A DNA stretch of 64,000 nucleotides from Streptomyces sp. SAI-135 (GTDB taxonomy: Bacteria > Actinomycetota > Actinomycetes > Streptomycetales > Streptomycetaceae). Every line of letters begins with the position of its first letter. Positions within the stretch are counted from its first letter, which is position 1. Position numbers and translations under genes: made by a program. The stretch is from assembly GCF_029893805.1 (NCBI RefSeq), contig NZ_JARXYP010000002.1:2914001-2978000 (forward strand). The letters are read 5' to 3'. The notes below the pieces were generated by a model. That model worked only from the letters and a program-made list of their open reading frames with translations, did no database searches and was not told the DNA's origin. Shown here in pieces: positions 51,877 through 59,256 of the stretch.

Positions 51877-52957
51877 CCCGGGCGTCCCGCCCGCCTCCCT
51901 GCACCCCGGCGCCTGGTGGCTGTGGTCCCTGTCCCTCGGGATCGCGGCCACCCGCACCACCAACCCCCTCCTCCTCGCCCTCCTCGTCGCCGTCTCCGCC
52001 TACGTGGTGGTGAGCTGCCGCCGGAACACCCCCTGGTCCCGCTCGTATGCCGCGTTCCTCAAGCTCGCCCTCGCCGTGCTCCTCGTCCGGCTCCTCTTCA
52101 CGATCGTGCTCGGTTCCCCCGTACCGGGCACCCATGTGCTCGTCACCCTGCCCGAACTGCCCCTCCCCGACTGGGCCCAGGGCATCCGCCTGGGCGGCCG
52201 GGTCACCGCGGAGTCCCTGGTCTTCGCCCTCTACGACGGCCTCAAACTGGCCACCCTCCTCGTCTGCGTCGGCGCTGCGAACGCCCTCGCCGACCCGCAC
52301 CGCCTCCTCAAGTCCCTCCCCGGAGCCCTCTACGAACTCGGCGTGGCGGTCGTGGTGGCCCTGACCTTCGCCCCCCATCTCATCGCCGACGTCCAGCGCC
52401 TGCGCGCCGCCCGCCGCCTCCGCGGCCGCCCGGACACCGGCCTCCGCGGTCTCCTCCAGGTCGGACTGCCGGTCCTGGAGGGCGCGCTGGAACGCTCGGT
52501 CGCCCTCGCAGCGGCGATGGACGCCCGCGGCTACGGCCGTACGGCCGAGGTCCCGCCCGCGGTCCGCCGTACGACCAGCGCGCTCACCCTCGGCGGGCTG
52601 CTCGGGGTGTGCGCGGGAACGTACGGACTGCTCACGGCCGAGGGCGGCACGTACGGCTTCCCCGTGCTCCTCGCCGGTCTCACGGCGGCCCTCGCGGGTC
52701 TGCGTCTGGGCGGTCGCCGCACCCCGCGCACCCGTTACCGCCCGGACCGCTGGACCGGCAGGTCCCTGTTGGTCGCCGGTTCCGGCGCGGCCGTGGCGGC
52801 GGCGATGTTCCTCGCGGGGGCGGCCGATCCGGCCGCCCTGCACCCCGGTGTGGTGCCGCTCGTCGCCCCTTCCCTGCCGCTCCGGCCGGCCGCGGCGGTC
52901 CTCCTGGGTCTCCTGCCGGCCTTCCTCGCCCCCGCCCCCAAGGAGCCGTCGCCGTGA
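51866..52957 (+). CDS. ECF transporter T component (EcfT/CbiQ-like)
   Basis: 363 residues, longer than most EcfT. Multiple membrane helices and the two coupling-helix motifs of EcfT: RRLRGRP near 187 and DARGYGRTAE near 220, of the XRX/ARG type that contact the ATPases. It overlaps the SCO2322-family gene by 11 bp and the ATPase gene by GTGA. Scaffold of the riboswitch-controlled importer. ATG at 51866. Confidence 0.92.
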   Translation: MPRSPGVPPASLHPGAWWLWSLSLGIAATRTTNPLLLALLVAVSAYVVVSCRRNTPWSRSYAAFLKLALAVLLVRLLFTIVLGSPVPGTHVLVTLPELPLPDWAQGIRLGGRVTAESLVFALYDGLKLATLLVCVGAANALADPHRLLKSLPGALYELGVAVVVALTFAPHLIADVQRLRAARRLRGRPDTGLRGLLQVGLPVLEGALERSVALAAAMDARGYGRTAEVPPAVRRTTSALTLGGLLGVCAGTYGLLTAEGGTYGFPVLLAGLTAALAGLRLGGRRTPRTRYRPDRWTGRSLLVAGSGAAVAAAMFLAGAADPAALHPGVVPLVAPSLPLRPAAAVLLGLLPAFLAPAPKEPSP

Positions 52958-54741
52958 TCCGCTTCGAGGACGTCTCCGTGACCTACGACGGGGCGCCCGG
53001 ACCCACCGTCCGGGGCGTCGACCTCGACGTGCCCGAGGGTGAACTCGTGCTGCTCGTGGGGCCGTCGGGGGTGGGCAAGTCCACGATCCTCGGCGCGGTC
53101 GGCGGGCTCGTGCCGCACTTCACCGGCGGCACCCTGCGCGGCCGGGTCACGGTGGCCGGCCGCGACACCCGCACCCACAAGCCGCGCGAACTGGCCGACG
53201 TGGTCGGCACGGTGGGCCAGGATCCGCTGTCCCACTTCGTGACGGACACCGTGGAGGACGAACTCGCTTACGGCATGGAGTCGTTGGGCCTGCCGCCGGC
53301 GGTGATGCGCCGCCGGGTGGAGGAGACCCTGGACCTGCTGGGCCTGGCTCCCCTGCGGGACCGTCCCCTGGCCACCCTCTCCGGCGGTCAGCAGCAGCGC
53401 GTGGCGATCGGCTCGGTCCTCACCCCGCACCCCGGCGTCCTGGTCCTGGACGAACCGACCTCGGCCCTCGACCCCGCGGCGGCGGAGGAGGTCCTGGCCG
53501 TGCTCCAACGCCTGGTCCACGACCTCGGCACCACGATCCTCATGGCCGAACACCGCCTGGAACGCGTCATCCAGTACGCCGACCAGGTCGCCCTCCTGCG
53601 GGCCCCCGGGGAGCCACCGGTCCTCGGCACCCCGGCCGACATCATGGCCGTGTCCCCGGTGTACCCCCCGGTGGTGGACCTGGGCCGCCTGGCGGGCTGG
53701 GACCCCCTGCCCCTGACGGTGCGGGACGCGCGGCGCAGGGCGGGGGACCTCAGGGAGCGACTGGCCGTGCGGGCACCGAAGGAGAACGCGCCCGCGGTCG
53801 CCGACGGAGGGACGACCGGACAGAACGCACCCGCGGCCGCCGACGGCGAGACGCCCCCACTGGGGCCACCCGCACCCGCACCCGACCACGAAAGCGAAAC
53901 GGGTGGTGCGGGTGGGAAGCACGGAACGCCCCGCCGAAGGCGGGTGTTCCGCAGCCGCCCAGCCTCCACCCCCGCCTCCACTCCCACCCCCCACCTCGCC
54001 GAAACCCGCGCCCTCTCCGTGCGCCGGGCCCACGTCCAGGCCCTGCACGGCATCGACCTCACCATCCACCCCGGCGAGACCATCGCCCTCATGGGCCGCA
54101 ACGGCGCCGGAAAGTCCACGCTCCTCAACACCCTCGTAGGACTCGTGGCACCGAACAGCGGCACGGTCCGGGTAGGCGGCGCCCAGCCGAACCGCACCGC
54201 CCCGCGCGACCTCGTCCGCCGGGTGGGCCTGGTCCCCCAGGAACCCCGCGACCTCCTCTACGCCGACACCGTCGCCGCCGAGTGCCGGGCCGCCGACCAG
54301 GACGCCGCGGCCGCCCCCGGTACCTGCCGGGCCCTCGTCTCGGACCTGCTCCCGGGCGTGACCGACGACACCCACCCCCGCGACCTCTCCGAAGGCCAGC
54401 GGCTCGCCCTCGCCCTCGCCGTGGTGCTGACCGCCCGCCCGCCCCTCCTGCTCCTGGACGAACCGACCCGCGGCCTGGACTACGCGGCGAAGGCCCGCCT
54501 GGTCCGGCTGCTCGGGGAGCTCGCCGCCGCCGGCCACGCGATCGTGCTGGCCACCCATGACGTGGAGCTCGCCGCCGAGCTCGCGCACCGGGTGGTCCTG
54601 CTGGCCGAGGGAGAGGTGATCGCCGACGGCCCGGCGGGGGAGGTCATCACCTCCTCGCCCTCCTTCGCCCCGCAGGTCAGCAAGGTCCTCGCCCCGCAGA
54701 GGTGGCTGACGGTCGCCCAGGTGAGGCAGGCCCTGTCATGA
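52954..54741 (+). CDS. Fused ECF ATPase (EcfA-EcfA')
   Basis: 595 residues with two ABC ATPase domains. First: Walker A GPSGVGKST near 35, signature LSGGQQQR near 145, Walker B LVLDEPTSALDP, switch His in AEHRLE. A Pro/Ala-rich linker (about 285-350) follows. Second: Walker A GRNGAGKST near 385, signature LSEGQRLALA (a variant) near 480, Walker B LLLDEPTRGLDY, ATHDVE. Drives substrate uptake with the T and S components on either side. GTG at 52954 overlaps the EcfT stop; own stop overlaps the S component (ATGA). Confidence 0.95.
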   Translation: MIRFEDVSVTYDGAPGPTVRGVDLDVPEGELVLLVGPSGVGKSTILGAVGGLVPHFTGGTLRGRVTVAGRDTRTHKPRELADVVGTVGQDPLSHFVTDTVEDELAYGMESLGLPPAVMRRRVEETLDLLGLAPLRDRPLATLSGGQQQRVAIGSVLTPHPGVLVLDEPTSALDPAAAEEVLAVLQRLVHDLGTTILMAEHRLERVIQYADQVALLRAPGEPPVLGTPADIMAVSPVYPPVVDLGRLAGWDPLPLTVRDARRRAGDLRERLAVRAPKENAPAVADGGTTGQNAPAAADGETPPLGPPAPAPDHESETGGAGGKHGTPRRRRVFRSRPASTPASTPTPHLAETRALSVRRAHVQALHGIDLTIHPGETIALMGRNGAGKSTLLNTLVGLVAPNSGTVRVGGAQPNRTAPRDLVRRVGLVPQEPRDLLYADTVAAECRAADQDAAAAPGTCRALVSDLLPGVTDDTHPRDLSEGQRLALALAVVLTARPPLLLLDEPTRGLDYAAKARLVRLLGELAAAGHAIVLATHDVELAAELAHRVVLLAEGEVIADGPAGEVITSSPSFAPQVSKVLAPQRWLTVAQVRQALS

Positions 54742-55547
54742 CCCGGGCCGTCCGTCTCGGCCCGCGCTCCGTCCTCGCCCTCGCCCTGGTCAGCGCCGTG
54801 GGTGTCGCCGCGTTCGGCTGGCCCTTCCTCGCCCCGCCCGCCTCCCAGGTCGGCAGCCACGCCCAGGACGCCCCCTGGCTCTTCGCCGGGCTGCTCGTCC
54901 TGCTCGTCGCGGTGGTCGCCGCGGCGCTCGCGGAGTCGGGGCTGGGGCCGAAGGCCGTGGCGATGCTCGGCGTGCTCGCGGCGACCGGGGCCGCGCTCAG
55001 GCCGATCGGTGCGGGCACCGCCGGTATCGAGCCGATGTTCTTCCTGATGGTGCTCAGCGGCCGGGTCCTCGGGCCGGGTTTCGGCTTCGCGCTCGGCAAC
55101 GTCACGATGTTCGCGTCCGCCCTGCTCACGGGCGGGGTGGGGCCGTGGATGCCGTTCCAGATGCTGGCGATGGGCTGGTTCACGATGGGCGCGGGCCTGC
55201 TGCCGGTGCCGGCCCGGACGCGGGGCCGTGCCGAGGTCGGGGTCCTTGCCGCCTACGGCTTCTTCGCCGCCTTCGCCTACGGCACCGCCATGAACATGGC
55301 CGGCTGGCCCTTCCTGGGCGCCCTCGCCTCGGACATCGCCTTCGACCCGCACGCGGACGTGCCGGCCAACCTGGCCCGCTTCCTCGCGTACTGCGTGGCC
55401 ACGTCCCTCGGCTGGGACCTCGGCCGGGCCCTGGTCACCGTCGTCCTGACGCTCACCCTCGGCCCGGCCCTCCTCCGGGGGCTGCGCCGGGCCACCCGCC
55501 GTGCGGCCTTCGAGGCCCCGGTCACATTCGAGGCGCCCGAGCGGTGA
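54738..55547 (+). CDS. ECF transporter S component, putative corrinoid-specific
   Basis: 269 residues with about six membrane helices; the segments ALRPIGAGTAGIEPMFFLM, GRVLGPGFGFALGNVTMF and GGVGPWMPFQMLAMGWFTMG are typical of S components of the CbrT/QueT-like branch. Substrate specificity is inferred from the B12 riboswitch at the operon head. ATG at 54738 overlaps the ATPase stop. A weak hairpin (CCTACT/AGTAGG at 55571-55591) follows. Confidence 0.92.
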   Translation: MTRAVRLGPRSVLALALVSAVGVAAFGWPFLAPPASQVGSHAQDAPWLFAGLLVLLVAVVAAALAESGLGPKAVAMLGVLAATGAALRPIGAGTAGIEPMFFLMVLSGRVLGPGFGFALGNVTMFASALLTGGVGPWMPFQMLAMGWFTMGAGLLPVPARTRGRAEVGVLAAYGFFAAFAYGTAMNMAGWPFLGALASDIAFDPHADVPANLARFLAYCVATSLGWDLGRALVTVVLTLTLGPALLRGLRRATRRAAFEAPVTFEAPER

Positions 55548-55832
55548 AGCGCCCCACATGACCCAGCTCACCTACTAAGGGGAACAGTAGGAACATTTCC
55601 GACATAACGCCCACACCCCACCCCCTCTGACCTGCGCTTTGAGAGCCGGATCACACGGGTGACCTTTCCCGGCGATTCGACCACAACTAGTAAAAGGGGT
55701 CATTGCGGACGCCTTCCGAGCCTGTTTCTCTGGACGACGTCGCACGGCGCCGACAAGCCCACGGGCCTCGGCGCCGACGCATGTCCCCCGGGACCGCGAG
55801 CGACACCACCGTCCCCGAAGAAAAGGTTCCTC

Positions 55833-56252
55833 GTGTCCGTCTCCCGCTTCGCCCGCCGCATCGCTTCCCCGAAGAAGGCCATCACCACCGCCGCGATGGC
55901 CGCCGCCACCGCCGGCCTGGTCCTGACCGCGGCGCCGGCCCAGGCGGCCACGACCAACTCGCCCGCCCAGGCCAAGGCCATCGCGCACAAGATGATCCCG
56001 AACGCCGCGCAGTACAACGCGTTCAGCAAGATCGTCGAGCACGAGAGCGGCTGGGACGTCGACGCCACCAACGCCTCCTCCGGCGCCTACGGCCTGGTCC
56101 AGGCCCTGCCCGGCTCCAAGATGGCCTCGGCCGGCGCCGACTGGAAGACCAACGCCAAGACCCAGATCAAGTGGGGCCTCGACTACATGAACTCCCGCTA
56201 CGGCAGCCCGACCGCCGCCTGGGCCTTCTGGCAGGCCAACGGCTGGTACTGA
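55833..56252 (+). CDS. Secreted lytic transglycosylase (SLT-like)
   Basis: 139 residues. Signal peptide (ITTAAMAAATAGLVLTAAPA, cut near AQAAT), then a small lysozyme-like domain with catalytic Glu in IVEHESGWD, SSGAYGLVQALPGSKM, and C-terminal GSPTAAWAFWQANGWY. Cleaves glycan strands of peptidoglycan outside the cell. GTG at 55833 with AAAGG upstream. The 285-bp leader contains a GC-rich hairpin (GGCGCCGA/TCGGCGCC near 55750-55780) but I cannot identify a known riboswitch in it. Confidence 0.88.
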   Translation: MSVSRFARRIASPKKAITTAAMAAATAGLVLTAAPAQAATTNSPAQAKAIAHKMIPNAAQYNAFSKIVEHESGWDVDATNASSGAYGLVQALPGSKMASAGADWKTNAKTQIKWGLDYMNSRYGSPTAAWAFWQANGWY

Positions 56253-56263
56253 GCGGCCGCGCG

Positions 56264-57511
56264 TCACCGCCGTACGCCGTCGAAGAACCGCACCACCTGG
56301 GGGGCCGCCGCCAGGACCGACCCGAAGTGGTCCACGGCCCCCAGTTCGACCACCCGCACCCTCGCTCCCTGACCTGCGAGGGTGCGGGCGCATGTCCGGG
56401 TGTTGCCGACGGGCACGTCGGTGTCACCGGTCCCGGCGTACAGCCGCACCGGCACGTCCGGCTTCCAGTCGCAGGTGTGGTCGGCGGCCCGCATCGCGTC
56501 CAGCACCGCACCCGAGGGGTGCCGCAGCCGCTCGAAGAAGGCGGGGGTGAGCAGCTGTTCCACCGAGGGCGCGAGTCCTCTGACGACGTCCTCCTGCTCG
56601 TGGCTCCCGTCCAGCAGGCGCTCGACCCGGCCCGCGTACGGCTTGCGGAAGACCTCGGAGGGGTCCTTGTAGAGGGGGTGCAGGCGGTTCTGGGCGACCA
56701 GCCAGTAAGAGATGTAGAGGACTCCGCTGGTGTCGTTGACCCGGCCGTCGAACAGGGCGGGCATCTCCGTGCCCTCCAGGTCGTACGGGCCGCTGACCGG
56801 CGCGAGGGCCGTCAGTCGGAAGTGCCGGTCGGCGCCTGCTTCGAGCGCCTTGCCGAGCGCCATCGCGACCTGGCCGCCCTGTGAGAAGCCCGTCGCGTAC
56901 ACGGCACCGGTCAGCGGGCGGCCGAGCCGCTGCGCGGCCGTCCGCGCGGCCCGCAGCATGTCGACGGAGGCGGTCACGGACGAGGCGGTGTCCAGGTACG
57001 GATGCGGGCCGGGCCCCTCACCGAGACCGAGGTAGTCGGGGGCGGCGACCGCCCGGCCCGCGGAGGCGTGCACGTACGACGGCACCCGCCCGAGGTCCTC
57101 GCTCACCGAGGGCGCGTAGGCGCGGTCGACCATCGTGCCGTGGGTGTCGGAGACCAGGTCGAGGCGGTGGGAACCGCCCCGGGGAAGCGTCAGCAGCCCG
57201 GTCGCGGTGGTGGGTGCCCCGTACGGGTCGACGGTCCGGTACGTCAGCCGGTACGCCCGGACGCCGTACCGCACCACGCCGGTGTCGACGTGCTGCACGG
57301 CCAGGAACGACCTGGTCCGCCCGGCGTCCCGGTCGGCGACCGGGACGACGGCGACCAGGTCACCGCGCCGCGTCTGCCGCGTGTGCTCGCTGCCGGCCGC
57401 CGCCGGAGCCATGGCGAGTCCGGCGAGCAGCAGGGCCGCCGCCGCGGCGAGCCCCCTGCGCGTGCGCCGGCCCGCCCGTGTCGCAAGGGAGGTGCGCGTC
57501 TCGTCACTCAT
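56264..57511 (-). CDS. Secreted alpha/beta-hydrolase, lipase-like
   Basis: 415 residues. Signal peptide (ALLLAGLAMAPAAAGS), then a lipase/prolyl-oligopeptidase-like fold with nucleophile in GFSQGGQ near residue 220, acid in GTGDTDVPVG and base in AVDHFG near the C-terminus. Similar to secreted actinomycete lipases (LipA/LIP family). ATG at 57511 chosen because the signal peptide follows; a longer frame to 57640 has no support. Convergent with the transglycosylase. Confidence 0.88.
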   Translation of the reverse strand: MSDETRTSLATRAGRRTRRGLAAAAALLLAGLAMAPAAAGSEHTRQTRRGDLVAVVPVADRDAGRTRSFLAVQHVDTGVVRYGVRAYRLTYRTVDPYGAPTTATGLLTLPRGGSHRLDLVSDTHGTMVDRAYAPSVSEDLGRVPSYVHASAGRAVAAPDYLGLGEGPGPHPYLDTASSVTASVDMLRAARTAAQRLGRPLTGAVYATGFSQGGQVAMALGKALEAGADRHFRLTALAPVSGPYDLEGTEMPALFDGRVNDTSGVLYISYWLVAQNRLHPLYKDPSEVFRKPYAGRVERLLDGSHEQEDVVRGLAPSVEQLLTPAFFERLRHPSGAVLDAMRAADHTCDWKPDVPVRLYAGTGDTDVPVGNTRTCARTLAGQGARVRVVELGAVDHFGSVLAAAPQVVRFFDGVRR

Positions 57512-57614
57512 GCACCCGACGCTAGGGACGCGCAGGTCACCCCGACATCCGAGAACCCCCCGCATCCGTGGTGGACTTGGGTGCACCCCGTCCGTCCGGC
57601 CGTCCGGAGAACCG

Positions 57615-58313
57615 ATGAGCGAACACAGCGGCACCGACACGAGGCCGGCCCGCGACCCCGAGGCGCGCGGGCTGCGCCTGGTGGCCGTCCTGCTGGTGCT
57701 GACGGTGGTCAGCGGACTGATCGACGCCGTCAGCTATCTCGGCCTCGAACACGTCTTCACCGCGAACATGACGGGCAACGTGGTCGTGCTCGGCTTCGCC
57801 GCGGCCGGGGCGCCCGGCTTCTCGGTGGCGCACACGCTGACCTCGCTGGGGTCGTTCGTGGTGGGCGCGGTGGCGGGCGGCCGGGTCGCGGTACGGCTCG
57901 GCTCGGGCTCCCGCCGCATCTGGGCCCGGCTCACGCTCGCCGCCGAGGCGGTCCTGCTGGGGGTGTCGGCCGTGGTCGCCTTCGCCGCGCCCGGCGCCAC
58001 GGCCACCGTCTACACCCTCATCGCCGTCACGGCGTTCGCCATGGGACTGCGCAACGCCACGGTCCGCAAGCTCGGCGTCCCTGACCTGACGACGACCGTG
58101 CTGACCATGACGTTGACCGGTCTGGCCGCCGACTCCCGGGCCGGCGGCGGCCCCGGCACCCGCTCCCCGCGCCGTACGGCGTCGGTGGTCGCGATGGTGG
58201 CCGGGGCCGCCCTGGGCGCCTGGCTGGTCCTCCACCACGGCCTCGCGATCCCGCTGGCGATCGCGGCGGGGCTGGTGGCGGTGCTGGCGGTGACCGCGTC
58301 GGGGCGGGAGTAG
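57615..58313 (+). CDS. DUF1275 (YoaK-type) membrane protein
   Basis: 232 residues with six hydrophobic segments and the family signature FTANMTGNVVVLGF near residue 50, plus GLRNATVRKLGVPDLTTTVLT near 150. Function unknown. ATG at 57615 with GGAG upstream. Divergent from the secreted lipase; convergent (5-bp gap) with the alpha/beta hydrolase. Confidence 0.92.
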   Translation: MSEHSGTDTRPARDPEARGLRLVAVLLVLTVVSGLIDAVSYLGLEHVFTANMTGNVVVLGFAAAGAPGFSVAHTLTSLGSFVVGAVAGGRVAVRLGSGSRRIWARLTLAAEAVLLGVSAVVAFAAPGATATVYTLIAVTAFAMGLRNATVRKLGVPDLTTTVLTMTLTGLAADSRAGGGPGTRSPRRTASVVAMVAGAALGAWLVLHHGLAIPLAIAAGLVAVLAVTASGRE

Positions 58314-58318
58314 TCCGG

Positions 58319-59152
58319 CTACTTCGCGAGGAAGGACAGCAGCGCGGAGGTGACCTCCTCGGCGTGGGTCCACAGCAGGCCGTGCGGGGCGCCCTCGATC
58401 TCGACGTACTCGGCGGCGGGCAGCAGTGCGTGGAAGGGGCGGCCGGTGGCGTCGATGGGCAGGATGCGGTCGCCGGTGCCGTGCAGGATCAGCGCGGGTA
58501 CGTCGATCTTGGCGACGTCGGCGCGGAAGTCGGTGATCCAGGTGGGCACGCAGGCCACCGAGGCGTGGGCCGAGGCGCCCGCGGCCACGTTCCAGCTGCC
58601 GCGGACGGCGGCTTCGCTGATGCGACTGCCGAGCGTCTCGTCCAGGTTGTAGAAGTCCTGGTAGAAGGCGTCGAAGTAGGCGTAGCGATCCTTGGTGACG
58701 GCTTCCAGGATGCCGTCGAAGACGGACTGGTCGACGCCGGTGGGGTTGTCGTCGGTCTTGAGCAGGAAGGGCTCCAGGGAGGCCAGGAAGGCGGCCTTGG
58801 CGACCCGGCCGGAGCCGTAGGTGCCCAGGTAGCGGCCCACCTCGCCGGTGCCCATGGAGAAGCCGACCAGGACCGCGTCGGTCAGGTCGAGGGTGGTGAG
58901 GACCTTGTCGAGGTCGGCGGCGAAGGTGTCGTAGTCGTAGCCGGTGGTGGGCTGCGAGGAGCGGCCGAAGCCGCGGCGGTCGTAGGTGATGACCCGGTGG
59001 CCGGCCTCCAGCAGGGCGGGGAGCTGCTTCTCCCAGGAGTGGCCGTCGAGCGGGTAGCCGTGGATCAGGACGACGGGCTGTCCGGTGCCGTGGTCCTCGT
59101 AGTAGAGCTCGATCGGCGCGCTGTTCTCTTCGCCAACGGTGATGTACGGCAT
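58319..59152 (-). CDS. Alpha/beta hydrolase, non-haem chloroperoxidase/arylesterase type
   Basis: 277 residues, full length. Oxyanion HG motif LIHGYPLDGHSWEKQLP, nucleophile GFSMGTGE near 96, acid in LHGTGDRILP near 225 and His in GAPHGLLWTH near 255. Members hydrolyse small esters or lactones and show perhydrolase activity. ATG at 59152 with AGAGGAG upstream. Divergent from the HTH-NB-ARC regulator, which may control it. Confidence 0.93.
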   Translation of the reverse strand: MPYITVGEENSAPIELYYEDHGTGQPVVLIHGYPLDGHSWEKQLPALLEAGHRVITYDRRGFGRSSQPTTGYDYDTFAADLDKVLTTLDLTDAVLVGFSMGTGEVGRYLGTYGSGRVAKAAFLASLEPFLLKTDDNPTGVDQSVFDGILEAVTKDRYAYFDAFYQDFYNLDETLGSRISEAAVRGSWNVAAGASAHASVACVPTWITDFRADVAKIDVPALILHGTGDRILPIDATGRPFHALLPAAEYVEIEGAPHGLLWTHAEEVTSALLSFLAK

Positions 59153-59256
59153 GTGGTCTCTCCTCTTTGGACGGGTCTCCAGCACACCAGTCGCGGCCCA
59201 TGGTCACCAGGCAGAAGTGCAGGCGGAAGTAGGGAGCGCTTGTTCTAATTGTCGTG

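Noticed and set aside
55548..55832. c-di-AMP (ydaO) riboswitch ahead of the transglycosylase gene
   Set aside because: Streptomyces wall-lytic genes often have one, but its conserved blocks are not visible here; only a GC-rich hairpin is.
56355..56392. Strong hairpin (CCGCACCCTCGC / GCGAGGGTGCGG)
   Set aside because: It lies inside the coding part of the secreted lipase gene and agrees with its codon usage.
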